46,320 nt of DNA from Paracoccaceae bacterium (GCA_023383015.1 JAHDXW010000031.1:1-46320); one strand, 5' to 3'; numbered from the stretch's first letter, positions 28,527 through 36,784 are shown. Notes: generated by a model not told the origin, from the letters alone. Made by a program: numbers and translations.

Positions 28527-29678
28527 ATGCAAACATTCGGTTTGTTCGGGTGGCGGGGTGCGGCCGGCATCGTCGGTGCGGCGCTCCTGGCCGCGGCAGC
28601 CGCGCCGATGGCGTCGGCACAGGTCCTTCACGAGGTGCCGGCCGCCGCCGCAATGTCGGAGGCCGCGTGGGAGCAGATGAAGGCCCGCGCCGTGCCGATG
28701 GAACGCACGGCCGATCCCGCCGTGGCCCGCGCCCTCGCCGCGCCGGTGTTCGCCACCGAGGCGGCGGTGATCATGCCCGGCAATCCGGGGACCGCGCCCA
28801 ACGTCTTCGCCGCCGAGGGCGGTGTCGATGCCGCGCCGGCGGGCGCGGCGCCCGAGAACTACGGGCAGGGCAACGCAGGGACGATGTACCACTACAACGA
28901 CTACCTTCAGCAGCCGAACCCGGTGAAGTACTACCCCTGGCGCGCGGCCGGCAAGATCTGGTTCCGCACCTGGAACGGGATCGACACCTGGTGCTCGGGC
29001 GCGCTGATCGCTCCGTCGATCATCGTGACCGCCGGCCACTGCGTCCACGCCGGCGGCAACGGCAGCGCCGGCTGGAACCAGCGCACGGTGTTCGTGCCGG
29101 CCGCCAACGGCAGCGCCGAGCCCTACGGCCGCTGCGAGGCGAGCTACCTCGGCACCACCACGCGGTGGTTCAACGAGGGCAACATCCTTGAAGGCTACGA
29201 CGTCGGTATCATCGTGTGCGGCAAGCGCCTGGGTACCCGCCGCGAGATCGGCCGCAACACCGGCTGGTTCGGCCACTGCGTCGCCAACTGCCTGCAGTCC
29301 TACTGGTTCCTGACCCAGCTCGGCTACCCGCAGAACTACTACAACGGCGACCGGATGACCACGAGCCAGCATCTGTCCGAGGGGACGAGCTATCCCGACT
29401 ACTTCTACGGCACCGGCATGCGCGGCGGTTCGTCGGGCGGGCCGCATGTCTCCAACATCGGCGAGATGCAGGACAATTCGACCAACCCCGGCCAGTTCAC
29501 TCTCCGCAACATCCTCTTTGCCGTCACCTCTTGGGGCTGGGTCGCCCATGAGTGGAAGCAGCAGGGCGCCTCGACCCTCTCGGGCGCGGGCAACGCCAAC
29601 GACTGGGTGACGATCTACAACCAGGCCTGCCGGGAATCCCGGCGCCTGCATGGCGCGCGCTCCTGCTCGCTCCTGTAG
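28527..29678 (+). CDS. Exported trypsin-fold serine protease, copy 1
   Basis: This 383-residue preproprotease has a signal peptide of about 31 residues (ending PMASA) and a pro-region containing MSEAAWEQMKARAVP. The chymotrypsin-fold domain runs from about residue 115. The triad is His171 (VTAGHCV), Asp225 (GYDVGIIVCG) and Ser303 (GGSSGGPHV). Cys156 and Cys172 bracket the His as in S1 proteases. The domain resembles V8-like/COG3591 proteases; specificity cannot be read reliably. ATG 28527 follows GGGAGGAAGAGGGAAAG. The enzyme is likely periplasmic or secreted. It is a near twin of the next gene, with a strong terminator between them. Confidence 0.9.
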   Translation: MQTFGLFGWRGAAGIVGAALLAAAAAPMASAQVLHEVPAAAAMSEAAWEQMKARAVPMERTADPAVARALAAPVFATEAAVIMPGNPGTAPNVFAAEGGVDAAPAGAAPENYGQGNAGTMYHYNDYLQQPNPVKYYPWRAAGKIWFRTWNGIDTWCSGALIAPSIIVTAGHCVHAGGNGSAGWNQRTVFVPAANGSAEPYGRCEASYLGTTTRWFNEGNILEGYDVGIIVCGKRLGTRREIGRNTGWFGHCVANCLQSYWFLTQLGYPQNYYNGDRMTTSQHLSEGTSYPDYFYGTGMRGGSSGGPHVSNIGEMQDNSTNPGQFTLRNILFAVTSWGWVAHEWKQQGASTLSGAGNANDWVTIYNQACRESRRLHGARSCSLL

Positions 29679-29715
29679 GCCCGGGTAAGGACGCGGGCGG
29701 CAGCCCGGAAGGTTC

Positions 29716-29743
29716 GGGGCGGCGGTCCATCCGCCGCCCCTTT
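29716..29743 (+). terminator. Rho-independent terminator after protease copy 1
   Basis: GGGGCGGCGG-TCCAT-CCGCCGCCCC is a perfect 10-bp stem with a 5-base loop, followed by TTT and a T-rich stretch. It lies 38 bases after the stop codon of the first protease and separates it from its duplicate. Confidence 0.75.
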
Positions 29744-29871
29744 CCGCTTTCCGGCCGCGACGCCGCCGCATCCCGGGGTTGTCTGAAGCAGTATTCGCCG
29801 ACGAGTCTTCTTGGTGCGCCGCATTGGACGACAAGGCATTTTTCACAGGTGACCCGGGGAGGTGCCGACAG

Positions 29872-31053
29872 ATGCATCCGGCCTCAACGGGATTTTGCAG
29901 ACGCAGGCACATATTCGGCGCGGCGGCGCTCGCCGCCGCCATGGCCCTCGGGACGACGGCCGCCTGCGCCCGGGTGCAGCACGCCGTGCCACGGACCACC
30001 GCCCCGGTGTCCGAGGCCGAATGGGGGGCGATGAAGGCGCGCGCGGTGCCGGCCTGGCGCCACCCCGACCGCCTTCCGGCGCGCCTCGCCGAACCCGCCT
30101 TCGCCGCCGTGGCGCCGTCGATCCTTCCCCGCGACCACGGCAGCGCCGAAGGCGACGCACCGGCCGCCGGCGAACTGCCGGCTGCCTTCCCAGGTCCGGA
30201 CGGGGCGGCGGATGCGGCCCCCGAGAACCACGGCGACGGCAACGCCGGCACGATCTATCACTGCAACGACTACCTGCAGCAGCCTGATCCGGTGCGCCAT
30301 TACCCCTTTCGGGCGGCGGGCAAGATCTGGTTCCGTGGCGCCGACGGAATCGACGGCCGGTGCTCGGGCGTGCCGATCGCGCCCTCGATCATCGTCACCG
30401 CCGGCCACTGCGTCCACCAGGGCGGCAACCGCGATGCGGGGTGGAACCGGCGCACGCTGTTCGTGCCGGCCGCGAACGGCAGCACCGAGCCCTGCGGCCG
30501 CCGCGAGGCAAGCTACCTCGGGATGACCCGGCGGTGGTTCAACCGCGGCCAGATCGCCGACGACTACGACGTCGGCATCATCGTCTGCGGCAACCGCCTG
30601 GGCACCCGCCGCGAGATCGGCCGCGCCGCCGGCTGGTTCGGCCACTGCTACGCCAACTGCCTGCAGCCATACTGGTTCCTCACCCAGCCCAGCTATCCGC
30701 AGAACGTCTGCAACGGCGACCGCATGACCGCGAGCCAGCACCTGTCGGAGGGTCTCACCTTCCGCGACTACTTCCACGGCACCGGCATGCGCGGCGGCTC
30801 CTCGGGCGGACCGCATGTCTCCAACATCGGCGAGTTCCAGGACAGTTCGACCAGCCCCGGCCAGTTCACGCCCCGCAATATCCTCTTCGCCGTCACCTCC
30901 CGGGGATGGGTGGCGCACGGGTTCACGCAGCAGGGCGCCTCGACGCTTGCCGGCGCGGCCGACGCCAACAACTGGGTCCGGATGCACAGCCAGGTCTGCC
31001 GGGCGGCGCGGCGGGCGCACGGCCGGCGGTCCTGCAGCCTGCTCGATGGCTGA
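29872..31053 (+). CDS. Exported trypsin-fold serine protease, copy 2
   Basis: This 393-residue paralogue of the previous gene has catalytic residues His179, Asp233 and Ser311 in the same motifs. In a gap-free block (copy 1 residues 116-232, copy 2 residues 124-240) I count 89 of 117 identical residues. The N-terminus CRRRHIFGAAALAAAMA could be a Sec or twin-arginine-like signal; Cys near the cleavage site is not a good lipobox. The pro-region motif VSEAEWGAMKARAVP is shared. Cysteines differ: Cys131, Cys208 and Cys280 are new and copy 1 Cys203 is Arg here, so disulfides may differ. ATG 29872 follows GGGGAGG. The stop is 6 bases from the converging prepilin peptidase gene. Confidence 0.88.
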   Translation: MHPASTGFCRRRHIFGAAALAAAMALGTTAACARVQHAVPRTTAPVSEAEWGAMKARAVPAWRHPDRLPARLAEPAFAAVAPSILPRDHGSAEGDAPAAGELPAAFPGPDGAADAAPENHGDGNAGTIYHCNDYLQQPDPVRHYPFRAAGKIWFRGADGIDGRCSGVPIAPSIIVTAGHCVHQGGNRDAGWNRRTLFVPAANGSTEPCGRREASYLGMTRRWFNRGQIADDYDVGIIVCGNRLGTRREIGRAAGWFGHCYANCLQPYWFLTQPSYPQNVCNGDRMTASQHLSEGLTFRDYFHGTGMRGGSSGGPHVSNIGEFQDSSTSPGQFTPRNILFAVTSRGWVAHGFTQQGASTLAGAADANNWVRMHSQVCRAARRAHGRRSCSLLDG

Positions 31054-31059
31054 GCGCCC

Positions 31060-31860
31060 TCATCCGCCCGGGGGCGGCAGGCCGGCCAGAAACCCGCCCT
31101 CCCGCAGCATCCAGACGGCCGCCGCGGCCATGGCCAGGAAGGCTCCGAAGGGCAGCCGCCCGGAGGCCCGCGGCCGCCGCCCCCTGCGCAGCCCGCGCAG
31201 CCCTGCCAGGGCAAGCCCCGCGGCCGCGCCCAGAAGCGCGACCCAGGGCAGCGCCAGGGGTCCGAGCCCGGCGCCGATCCCGCCCATCAGCCAGACGTCG
31301 CCGCCGCCAAGCCCCGCCCGGCCGCGCAGCCGCAGATAGGCCGCGCCGAGCAGCCAGAACGACCCCGCGCCCGCGGCCGCGCCGGCGGCGCCATCGGCCA
31401 GCGCGGCCACCGCCGCGCCCGGGCCCGCGCCGGCCAGCGCAAGGGCCAGCCCGGCTGCCGCGGTGGCCGCGGTCAGCGGGTGCGGCAGGCGCAGGAAGCG
31501 CAGGTCGGCCAGGGCAAGCGCAAGCAGGCAGGTCAGGAACAGCGCGGCCGCTACCGCCGCCACCCCGTCCGGGGCCAGGAAGGCCGCCGCCGCCCCGAGC
31601 GCCAGCCCCGCGACCTCGGCCTCCGGCAGATGCCGCGGCAGCGCCGCCCCGCAGTGCCGGCAGCGCCCGCCGAGCGCCAGGTACGACAGGATCGGCACGA
31701 GGTCGCGCAGCCCCAGCCGGGCGCCGCACTCCCGGCAGCGCGAGCGCGCGGCCAGCACCGCCTCGCCGCGCGGCAGCCGGTCGGCCAGCAGCCCCGCGCA
31801 GGAACCCGCGGCCGGGCCGGCCAGCAGGACCAGCAGGCGCAGCGGCTCGCCGGCCAGCAT
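31060..31860 (-). CDS. Prepilin peptidase / N-methyltransferase (GspO/PilD)
   Basis: This membrane aspartyl protease cleaves and N-methylates type IV prepilins and pseudopilins. The 266-residue form has the N-terminal zinc cysteines Cys42, Cys45, Cys67 and Cys70 (CREC and CRHC), the first catalytic Asp119 in LALADLRFLRLP and the second Asp188 in GLGGGDVWLMG, the GxGD-type site. About six to seven hydrophobic helices are seen. The start is uncertain: ATG 31860 fits the usual short N-terminus, while ATG 31920 in the same frame adds 20 polar residues. It is divergent from gspG and is the obvious processing enzyme for the pseudopilins of that operon. Confidence 0.88.
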   Translation of the reverse strand: MLAGEPLRLLVLLAGPAAGSCAGLLADRLPRGEAVLAARSRCRECGARLGLRDLVPILSYLALGGRCRHCGAALPRHLPEAEVAGLALGAAAAFLAPDGVAAVAAALFLTCLLALALADLRFLRLPHPLTAATAAAGLALALAGAGPGAAVAALADGAAGAAAGAGSFWLLGAAYLRLRGRAGLGGGDVWLMGGIGAGLGPLALPWVALLGAAAGLALAGLRGLRRGRRPRASGRLPFGAFLAMAAAAVWMLREGGFLAGLPPPGG

Positions 31861-31981
31861 CGCGAGGGCGGAGGTCACGGACAGTTGGGCGGCATGGCTT
31901 CCTCGGCCGCGGCTGGGCATGTTGTTGGCCCCGATGCTTTCCTCTATTGTCCGGCCCGGAACAAGCGGGAGGATGTGCGGC

Positions 31982-32416
31982 ATGGGCAGGCGCGGCGACG
32001 ATCGCGGCTTCTCGCTGATCGAGCTGATGGTGGTGGTGGCGATCCTGTCGATCCTCGCCCTTGTCGTCGTTCCCCGCGTGATGGACCGGCCCGACCAGGC
32101 GCGCATCGCCCGCGCCAAGACCGATCTGTCCGCGCTTGCCGCCGCGCTCAACCTCTACCGGCTGGACAACTTCACCTACCCGACCACCGAGCAGGGGCTG
32201 CAGGCGCTGGTGCAGAAGCCCGGCCTGCCGCCCGTGCCGCCCGCCTGGGCCGCCAACGGGTACATCGACCGCGTCCCGCGCGATCCCTGGGGGCGCGACT
32301 ACCAGTATCTCGCGCCCGGGGTGCACGGGCCCTTCGACATCTTCTCCTTCGGCGCCGACGGTGCGACCGGCGGAACCGGGGTGAACGCCGACATCGGGAC
32401 ATGGATGCTGAACTGA
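31982..32416 (+). CDS. gspG: Type II secretion major pseudopilin GspG
   Basis: This is the main subunit of the T2SS pseudopilus. The 144-residue precursor has the prepilin cleavage site RG-FSLIELMVVVAILSILAL with Glu at +5, then an extended helix. The conserved TTEQGLQALVQKPG and the C-terminal DIFSFGADGATGGTGVNADI calcium-loop region are diagnostic of GspG. ATG 31982 is preferred: GGGAGG lies 9 bases upstream; the in-frame ATG at 31973 directly abuts that ribosome-binding site. First gene of gspGHIJKLM. Confidence 0.96.
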   Translation: MGRRGDDRGFSLIELMVVVAILSILALVVVPRVMDRPDQARIARAKTDLSALAAALNLYRLDNFTYPTTEQGLQALVQKPGLPPVPPAWAANGYIDRVPRDPWGRDYQYLAPGVHGPFDIFSFGADGATGGTGVNADIGTWMLN

Positions 32417-32895
32417 GGCGGCAGGCAGGGCAGGGCGACCGCGGCTTCACGCTCGTCGAGCTCGTGGTCGTGGTTGCCGTGCTGGCCGTCCTGGCCGTGT
32501 CGGTGACGCTCACGGGCGGCTTCGCCCGCGCCGGCAGCAGCGCCGACCGGGCGGCCGGCGACTTCGCCCGCGCCGTCGCCGCCGCCCGCGACCGCGCCCT
32601 TGCCCTGCGCGGCCTGCAGGGCCTCGCGCCGCTTGCCGACGGCTGGCAGATGATGGCGCCCGACGGCGACGGCGGCTGGCTTGCCCGCGGCGTGCCGGGG
32701 CAGGCGCCCGGAGCCGTCTGGACGGTCGCCGGCGCACCCTTCCTGCCCGCCCCCGGCCAGCAGCCGGCGATCCCGGCGATCCTCTTTCTGCCCGACGGCC
32801 GCGGAACGGCCTTCTCCCTGGTCCTGCCCGACCGCGCCGGACCCCTGGCCTGCCGCACCGACGGCTGGGAGGCACCGCGATGCGCGCGCGACTAG
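32401..32895 (+). CDS. gspH: Type II secretion minor pseudopilin GspH
   Basis: This 164-residue minor pseudopilin has prepilin site DRG-FTLVELVVVVAVLAVLAV and a C-terminal GspH-like globular domain ending LACRTDGWEAPRCARD, with two Cys. The body lacks strong hallmarks, so the call relies on the N-methylation motif, size and position between gspG and gspI. ATG 32401 overlaps gspG by 16 bases, and its stop overlaps gspI. Confidence 0.85.
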   Translation: MDAELRRQAGQGDRGFTLVELVVVVAVLAVLAVSVTLTGGFARAGSSADRAAGDFARAVAAARDRALALRGLQGLAPLADGWQMMAPDGDGGWLARGVPGQAPGAVWTVAGAPFLPAPGQQPAIPAILFLPDGRGTAFSLVLPDRAGPLACRTDGWEAPRCARD

Positions 32896-33266
32896 GGCTG
32901 CACCGGCGGGCCGGCGGGGCGCGGGGCTTCTCGCTCGTCGAGCTCGTGGTCGCGATCCTGGTGCTGTCGATCGGCACAGTCGGTGCCTTGCGCGCCTTCC
33001 AGCAGGCCGGGCGCGACACCGCCGGCCTGACCGCGCGCCAGCTGGCCCTGCAGGTGGCGCAGTCGCGTGCCGACGAGATCCGCCTGCTCGGGATCGCCGA
33101 GGCCGGGGCACTGCCCGAGGAGGTGGAGATGGGCCGGCTGCGCTTCCGCGTGACGCTGACCCGCACGCCGACCCGCGGCGGCCTTGTCGAGGCCCTGATC
33201 GCCGTCGCCCAGCCCGACGGGCCCGGGGCACGCCTCGTGGCCTATTTCGCGGCACCCGGGCCATGA
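32880..33266 (+). CDS. gspI: Type II secretion minor pseudopilin GspI
   Basis: This 128-residue minor pseudopilin has prepilin site ARG-FSLVELVVAILVLSIGTVG, followed by ALRAFQQAGRDTAGLTARQL, typical of GspI. The C-terminal RLRFRVTLTRTPTRGGLVEA matches the small GspI domain. GspI forms the pseudopilus tip with GspJ and GspK. ATG 32880 overlaps the end of gspH by 16 bases, and the stop overlaps the gspJ start. Confidence 0.88.
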   Translation: MRARLGLHRRAGGARGFSLVELVVAILVLSIGTVGALRAFQQAGRDTAGLTARQLALQVAQSRADEIRLLGIAEAGALPEEVEMGRLRFRVTLTRTPTRGGLVEALIAVAQPDGPGARLVAYFAAPGP

Positions 33267-33862
33267 CCGGCGGGCGGAACGGCTTCACCCTGATCGAGCT
33301 CGTGGCCGCGATCGGCATCTTCGCGCTGGTCGCGGTGATGGGACTGCAGGCACTGACCATGGGCATCCGGGCCGAGACCGGTCTCGACGCCGCCGCCGCC
33401 GAGGACGCGGCGCTCTTCCGCACCCTTGCACTGCTGCGTCGCGACCTCGCCGCCGCCGTGCCGGTGCCCTTCCAGCCGCCGCTGGGCGCGGCCGAGGCGC
33501 CGTGGACCGCCCCCGCCGGCGGCAACCGGCTGGCCGTTTCCGTTGCCGGCCAGCCGCGGCTGCCGGGGTCGGCAGAGGCCGGGCTCGGCCGCGTCGAGTG
33601 GCGGCTGGATGCAGCGACGGGCGTGCTCTATCGCCGTTTCTGGCCAATGCTCGCGCCGCGCGAGGCGGCCGGGGCGGGGCCCGAGCTGGCGATGCTCGCC
33701 GGGGTCGAATCGCTCGCGCTCGACGAGTTCCCGCCGGGTGCCGAGCCGCGCGAGAACCCCTTCGACGCCGGCGAGGCGCCGCCGGCGCAGTTGCCGCAGG
33801 GCTTCGAGGTCAGGCTGCGCACCACCCGCCACGGGACGCTCCGCCTGGTGGTCGCACCATGA
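33263..33862 (+). CDS. gspJ: Type II secretion minor pseudopilin GspJ
   Basis: This 199-residue minor pseudopilin has prepilin site NG-FTLIELVAAIGIFALVAV, then MGLQALTMGIRAE. Later GRVEWRLDAATGVLYRRFWP and FEVRLRTTRHGTLRLVVAP fit the GspJ fold. It is a tip component with GspI and GspK. ATG 33263 overlaps the gspI stop, and the gspK ATG overlaps its stop (ATGA). Confidence 0.9.
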   Translation: MTGGRNGFTLIELVAAIGIFALVAVMGLQALTMGIRAETGLDAAAAEDAALFRTLALLRRDLAAAVPVPFQPPLGAAEAPWTAPAGGNRLAVSVAGQPRLPGSAEAGLGRVEWRLDAATGVLYRRFWPMLAPREAAGAGPELAMLAGVESLALDEFPPGAEPRENPFDAGEAPPAQLPQGFEVRLRTTRHGTLRLVVAP

Positions 33863-34779
33863 GGCGGCGCGGTTTCGCCCTCGTCAATGCCGTCATCATC
33901 GTCGGCGCGCTGGCCGCCGTGGCGGTGGCGGCGTTGGCGGCAGGCGAGGCGGCGCGCGGCCGGCAGGTCGCCCAGACCACGGCCGACCAGGCGGCGCAGT
34001 ACGCCGAGGCGGCCGGGCTGGTGCTTGCCGCCGTCCTCGAGGCCGACGCCGCCGCCGGCGAGACCGACCACGCCGGCGAGGGCTGGGCCGAGCCGCGGGA
34101 GGGCGAGCCGATCGACCGCGGCAGCGTCGACTGGCGCATGAGCGACCTGCAGGGCCGCTTCAACGTCAACTGGCTGGCCGACGAGGGCGAGTTCGCCGCC
34201 CTCGCCCGCGCCGCCTTCATCCGGCTGGCCGACACCCGCGGCCTGCCGCCGCTGCTTGCCGCGCGCGCCGCCGACGCGCTCGACCCCGCTGCCGAGGGGC
34301 GCGATGGGGCGCTGCGGGGCGGCCCGCGCGGCAGCCGGCCGCGGGTCGGGGCGCTCGTCAGCCTCGGCGAGCTCCTGCTCGTGGACGGCATGACCGCCGA
34401 CGAACTGGCCCGCATCGCTCCGGTGCTGGCGGCGCTGCCGGCCGATGCGGCGCTCAACGTTAACACCGCCGAGCCCGAGGTGCTTGCCGCCTTCCTGCCT
34501 GGCCAGAGCCGCGCCTCCGTCCTCGCGGCGCTGCGCCGGGTCCGCCGCCCGGTCGGGTCGGTCGAGGAGTTCCAGATCGAGGTGCTCGACCCCCTGGCCG
34601 GCGGCGACAGCGAAAGCCTGCTGCCGGGGGCACGGCTTGCGGTCGGCTCGGAGTGGTTCGAGGCCGAAGTCGCCGCACGCCTTGACGGCACCGTGCTTCG
34701 CCAGCGAATGCTGTTCTGGCGCCCCGCCGACGGAGGCGGCGTGGAGCGGCTGCGTACGGAGCCGGACTGGGAGCCATGA
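33859..34779 (+). CDS. gspK: Type II secretion pseudopilus tip protein GspK
   Basis: This 306-residue pseudopilin caps the pseudopilus. The N-terminus MRRRG-FALVNAVIIVGALAA has Asn where other pseudopilins have Glu at +5, as expected for GspK. WRMSDLQGRFNVNWLADEGE and LNVNTAEPEVLAAFLPG are GspK hallmarks, the latter within the helix-hairpin-type insert. ATG 33859 overlaps the gspJ stop, and the stop overlaps gspL. Confidence 0.93.
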   Translation: MRRRGFALVNAVIIVGALAAVAVAALAAGEAARGRQVAQTTADQAAQYAEAAGLVLAAVLEADAAAGETDHAGEGWAEPREGEPIDRGSVDWRMSDLQGRFNVNWLADEGEFAALARAAFIRLADTRGLPPLLAARAADALDPAAEGRDGALRGGPRGSRPRVGALVSLGELLLVDGMTADELARIAPVLAALPADAALNVNTAEPEVLAAFLPGQSRASVLAALRRVRRPVGSVEEFQIEVLDPLAGGDSESLLPGARLAVGSEWFEAEVAARLDGTVLRQRMLFWRPADGGGVERLRTEPDWEP

Positions 34780-36023
34780 TGGAAGGCAGGGCCACGACCC
34801 CGACCGCGGCCGGGGTGCCGCCGCCGGCCGGCCCGGCGGGTGCGGTCCTGCCGGCCGCCGCGGGCGAGGGGCACGGCTGGCACCCCCTCGGCGCCGGGCT
34901 GCCGCTGCCGCGCGGGCCCTTCGTCGCCCTCGTGCCGGGGGCCGAGGCGCCGCTCCTGCCGGTGGACCTGCCCGCCGGGCTGCGCGGACCGGCGCGCGAG
35001 GCGGTTGCCCGGCGGGCGCTCTGCGACCGGCTCGACCGCGACGCCGCCTCGCTCGACCTGCGCCCGGCCCGGCTTGGCGGGGCGACGGACGAGTGGTCGG
35101 CGCTCCTCGTCACCGACCGTGCCGCCGCCGGCCGCTGGCGGGCCGAGGTGGCGCCGGCCGGCCGGCGCTGCCAGGCCATCCTGCCCGACTACCTTGCCCT
35201 GCCGGCCGCGCCAGGAGTCTGGACGGTGGCGGCCTCGGCAGGGGCGGTCGCGGTCCGGCTGGGCCCCTCCGACGGCTTTGCCGCCGAGCCGGCGCTGGTG
35301 GCCGCGGCGCTGGCCGAGGCCTTCGCCCGCGGCCCCGCGCCGGCTGCCGTGCTGCGGCTCGGCCCGGCCGAGCCGGCCGTGGACGCGGTGCTGACGCTGC
35401 AGCCGGGACTGGTGGTGGCTGGGTCGGCGGCGGCGCTGCCGGCCGGGGTCGCACCGCCGCGGATGCTGGTCCACGGCGAGCGGGCGCTCGATCTTGCCCG
35501 CGACCCGCTTGCCGAGGCCGGCCGGCTGGCGGCGCGCCTGCGCCGCTACGCTGCCGCGCTGGTGATGGCGGCGGCAGGGCTTGGCGCCTGGGCGGCGGCC
35601 GAGGAGATCGCCGCCCGCCGCGACCTTGCCGCCGCGGCGGCCCGCCAGGCGGCGCTGGCCGACCTCGTGCGGCGCGACTTCGTGCCCGCGGGCCCGATCC
35701 TCGACGTCACGCTCCAGGTCACGCGCGAGCTTGAGCGCCGGCGGAGGGCGGCGGCGGCGGCGCCCGCGCTTGCGCCGCTCGCGCTCCTGCGGGCGGCGGG
35801 CGGGGTGCTGGAGGCCTCCGGCGTGGTGCTGACGTCGGCGACGCTGCGGGGCGATGGCAGCATCGCGCTCGACGTCGAGGCGGCGGCGTTCGCCGAGCTC
35901 GAGGCGTTCGCCGGCGCCCTGCTGGCGGCGGGGCTTGCGGCCGATGTCGAGCGGCTGAGCGCCGAGGCGGGCGGGCAGGTGAACGGCACGGTCGCCGTTG
36001 CGGCCGGGGGGGCGGGGCGGTGA
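34776..36023 (+). CDS. gspL: Type II secretion inner-membrane protein GspL
   Basis: GspL links the GspE ATPase to the pseudopilus. The 415-residue protein has a cytoplasmic actin-like N-terminal part (about 35-245), a single transmembrane helix near residues 256-276 (YAAALVMAAAGLGAWAAAEE), a coiled-coil-like linker and a ferredoxin-like periplasmic domain. The first 30 residues are Pro/Ala/Gly-rich. The call rests on topology, size and position between gspK and gspM more than on motifs. ATG 34776 overlaps gspK (ATGA); the GTG of gspM overlaps its stop. Confidence 0.85.
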   Translation: MMEGRATTPTAAGVPPPAGPAGAVLPAAAGEGHGWHPLGAGLPLPRGPFVALVPGAEAPLLPVDLPAGLRGPAREAVARRALCDRLDRDAASLDLRPARLGGATDEWSALLVTDRAAAGRWRAEVAPAGRRCQAILPDYLALPAAPGVWTVAASAGAVAVRLGPSDGFAAEPALVAAALAEAFARGPAPAAVLRLGPAEPAVDAVLTLQPGLVVAGSAAALPAGVAPPRMLVHGERALDLARDPLAEAGRLAARLRRYAAALVMAAAGLGAWAAAEEIAARRDLAAAAARQAALADLVRRDFVPAGPILDVTLQVTRELERRRRAAAAAPALAPLALLRAAGGVLEASGVVLTSATLRGDGSIALDVEAAAFAELEAFAGALLAAGLAADVERLSAEAGGQVNGTVAVAAGGAGR

Positions 36024-36520
36024 GCGTGTGGCTGGCAGCCTGGCTGATCGCCCGCAGTCTGCGCGAGCGGCTGCTGCTGGCGGCGCTGACGGTCGCGCTG
36101 CTGGGGCTGGTCGTGCTCGGGGGGGTGGTCCGCCCGGTCGAGGCGCGACGGCAGGCGGCGCGTGCCGCGCTGGACGATGTGGCGGTGCTGGAAGTGTGGC
36201 TGGCCGCCCGCCGGCTGGAGCTTGCCGCGCTGCCGCCGGCGGCGGGCGAGGGCACGCCGGCCGGACCGCCGGCCGGGCTTGGCGGCCTCGAGGAGCGGCT
36301 GGTCGCCGACGGGCTGCGCACGGCGGTGGGCTTCATCGCCAACACCGCCGGCGGCGGGGTGGCCCTGCGCTTCCAGGCGGTGGAGTTCGCCCTGCTGATG
36401 GCCTGGCTGGAGGCGGTGGAGGCCGCCGACGGCTACCGCGTCGCCGGGCTGCGGCTGCGCCGCGCCGAGGAGGGCGGCATGGTCGAGGCCGAGATCGAGC
36501 TTGCCCCGTCCGGCGGCTGA
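36020..36520 (+). CDS. gspM: Type II secretion inner-membrane protein GspM
   Basis: This 166-residue bitopic protein has one helix near residues 18-38 (LLLAALTVALLGLVVLGG) and a small periplasmic ferredoxin-like domain ending VAGLRLRRAEEGGMVEAEIE. It is the partner of GspL in the T2SS inner-membrane platform. Start GTG 36020 (GTGA overlap). Identification is by position, topology and size. No gspN, C, D, E or F follows; a perfect 18-bp palindrome lies 15 bases after the stop. Confidence 0.83.
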   Translation: MSVWLAAWLIARSLRERLLLAALTVALLGLVVLGGVVRPVEARRQAARAALDDVAVLEVWLAARRLELAALPPAAGEGTPAGPPAGLGGLEERLVADGLRTAVGFIANTAGGGVALRFQAVEFALLMAWLEAVEAADGYRVAGLRLRRAEEGGMVEAEIELAPSGG

Positions 36521-36534
36521 CCGGCAGGGCCGGG

Positions 36535-36552
36535 CGTCCCATGCATGGGACG
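36535..36552. promoter_or_regulatory. Perfect 18-bp palindrome after gspM
   Basis: CGTCCCATGCATGGGACG is a complete palindrome 15 bases past the gspM stop in the 264-bp gap before hisD. It could fold as a 7-bp stem with a TGCA loop (terminator without T run) or be bound as duplex DNA by a dimeric regulator. Another short inverted repeat, ATCGT-TC-ACGAT, lies at 36599-36610. Confidence 0.45.
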
Positions 36553-36784
36553 GGGCGGCATGACGCAGGATCAATGGCTTGCGCTGCGGCATTCACCGAT
36601 CGTTCACGATTCTGCCGGGGCCGGCGCGGGGCCCCCGGGGCAGGGCCGCGCGGGCCGGCCGCGGCCGCCCCGCGGCCCCGCCGCGTCCGTCCCGCCGCGC
36701 CCCCAAGCGCCCGGCCGCGACCCGAGGGAAGCCGCTTCCCACCGCACGGCGCTTGTTCTAAGGGGCGGTCGGGAGGTGCCGCCG

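Noticed and set aside
31861-31920. Longer prepilin peptidase starting at ATG 31920
   Set aside because: Adds 20 polar residues absent from the family N-terminus; kept as an alternative because neither start has a strong ribosome-binding site.
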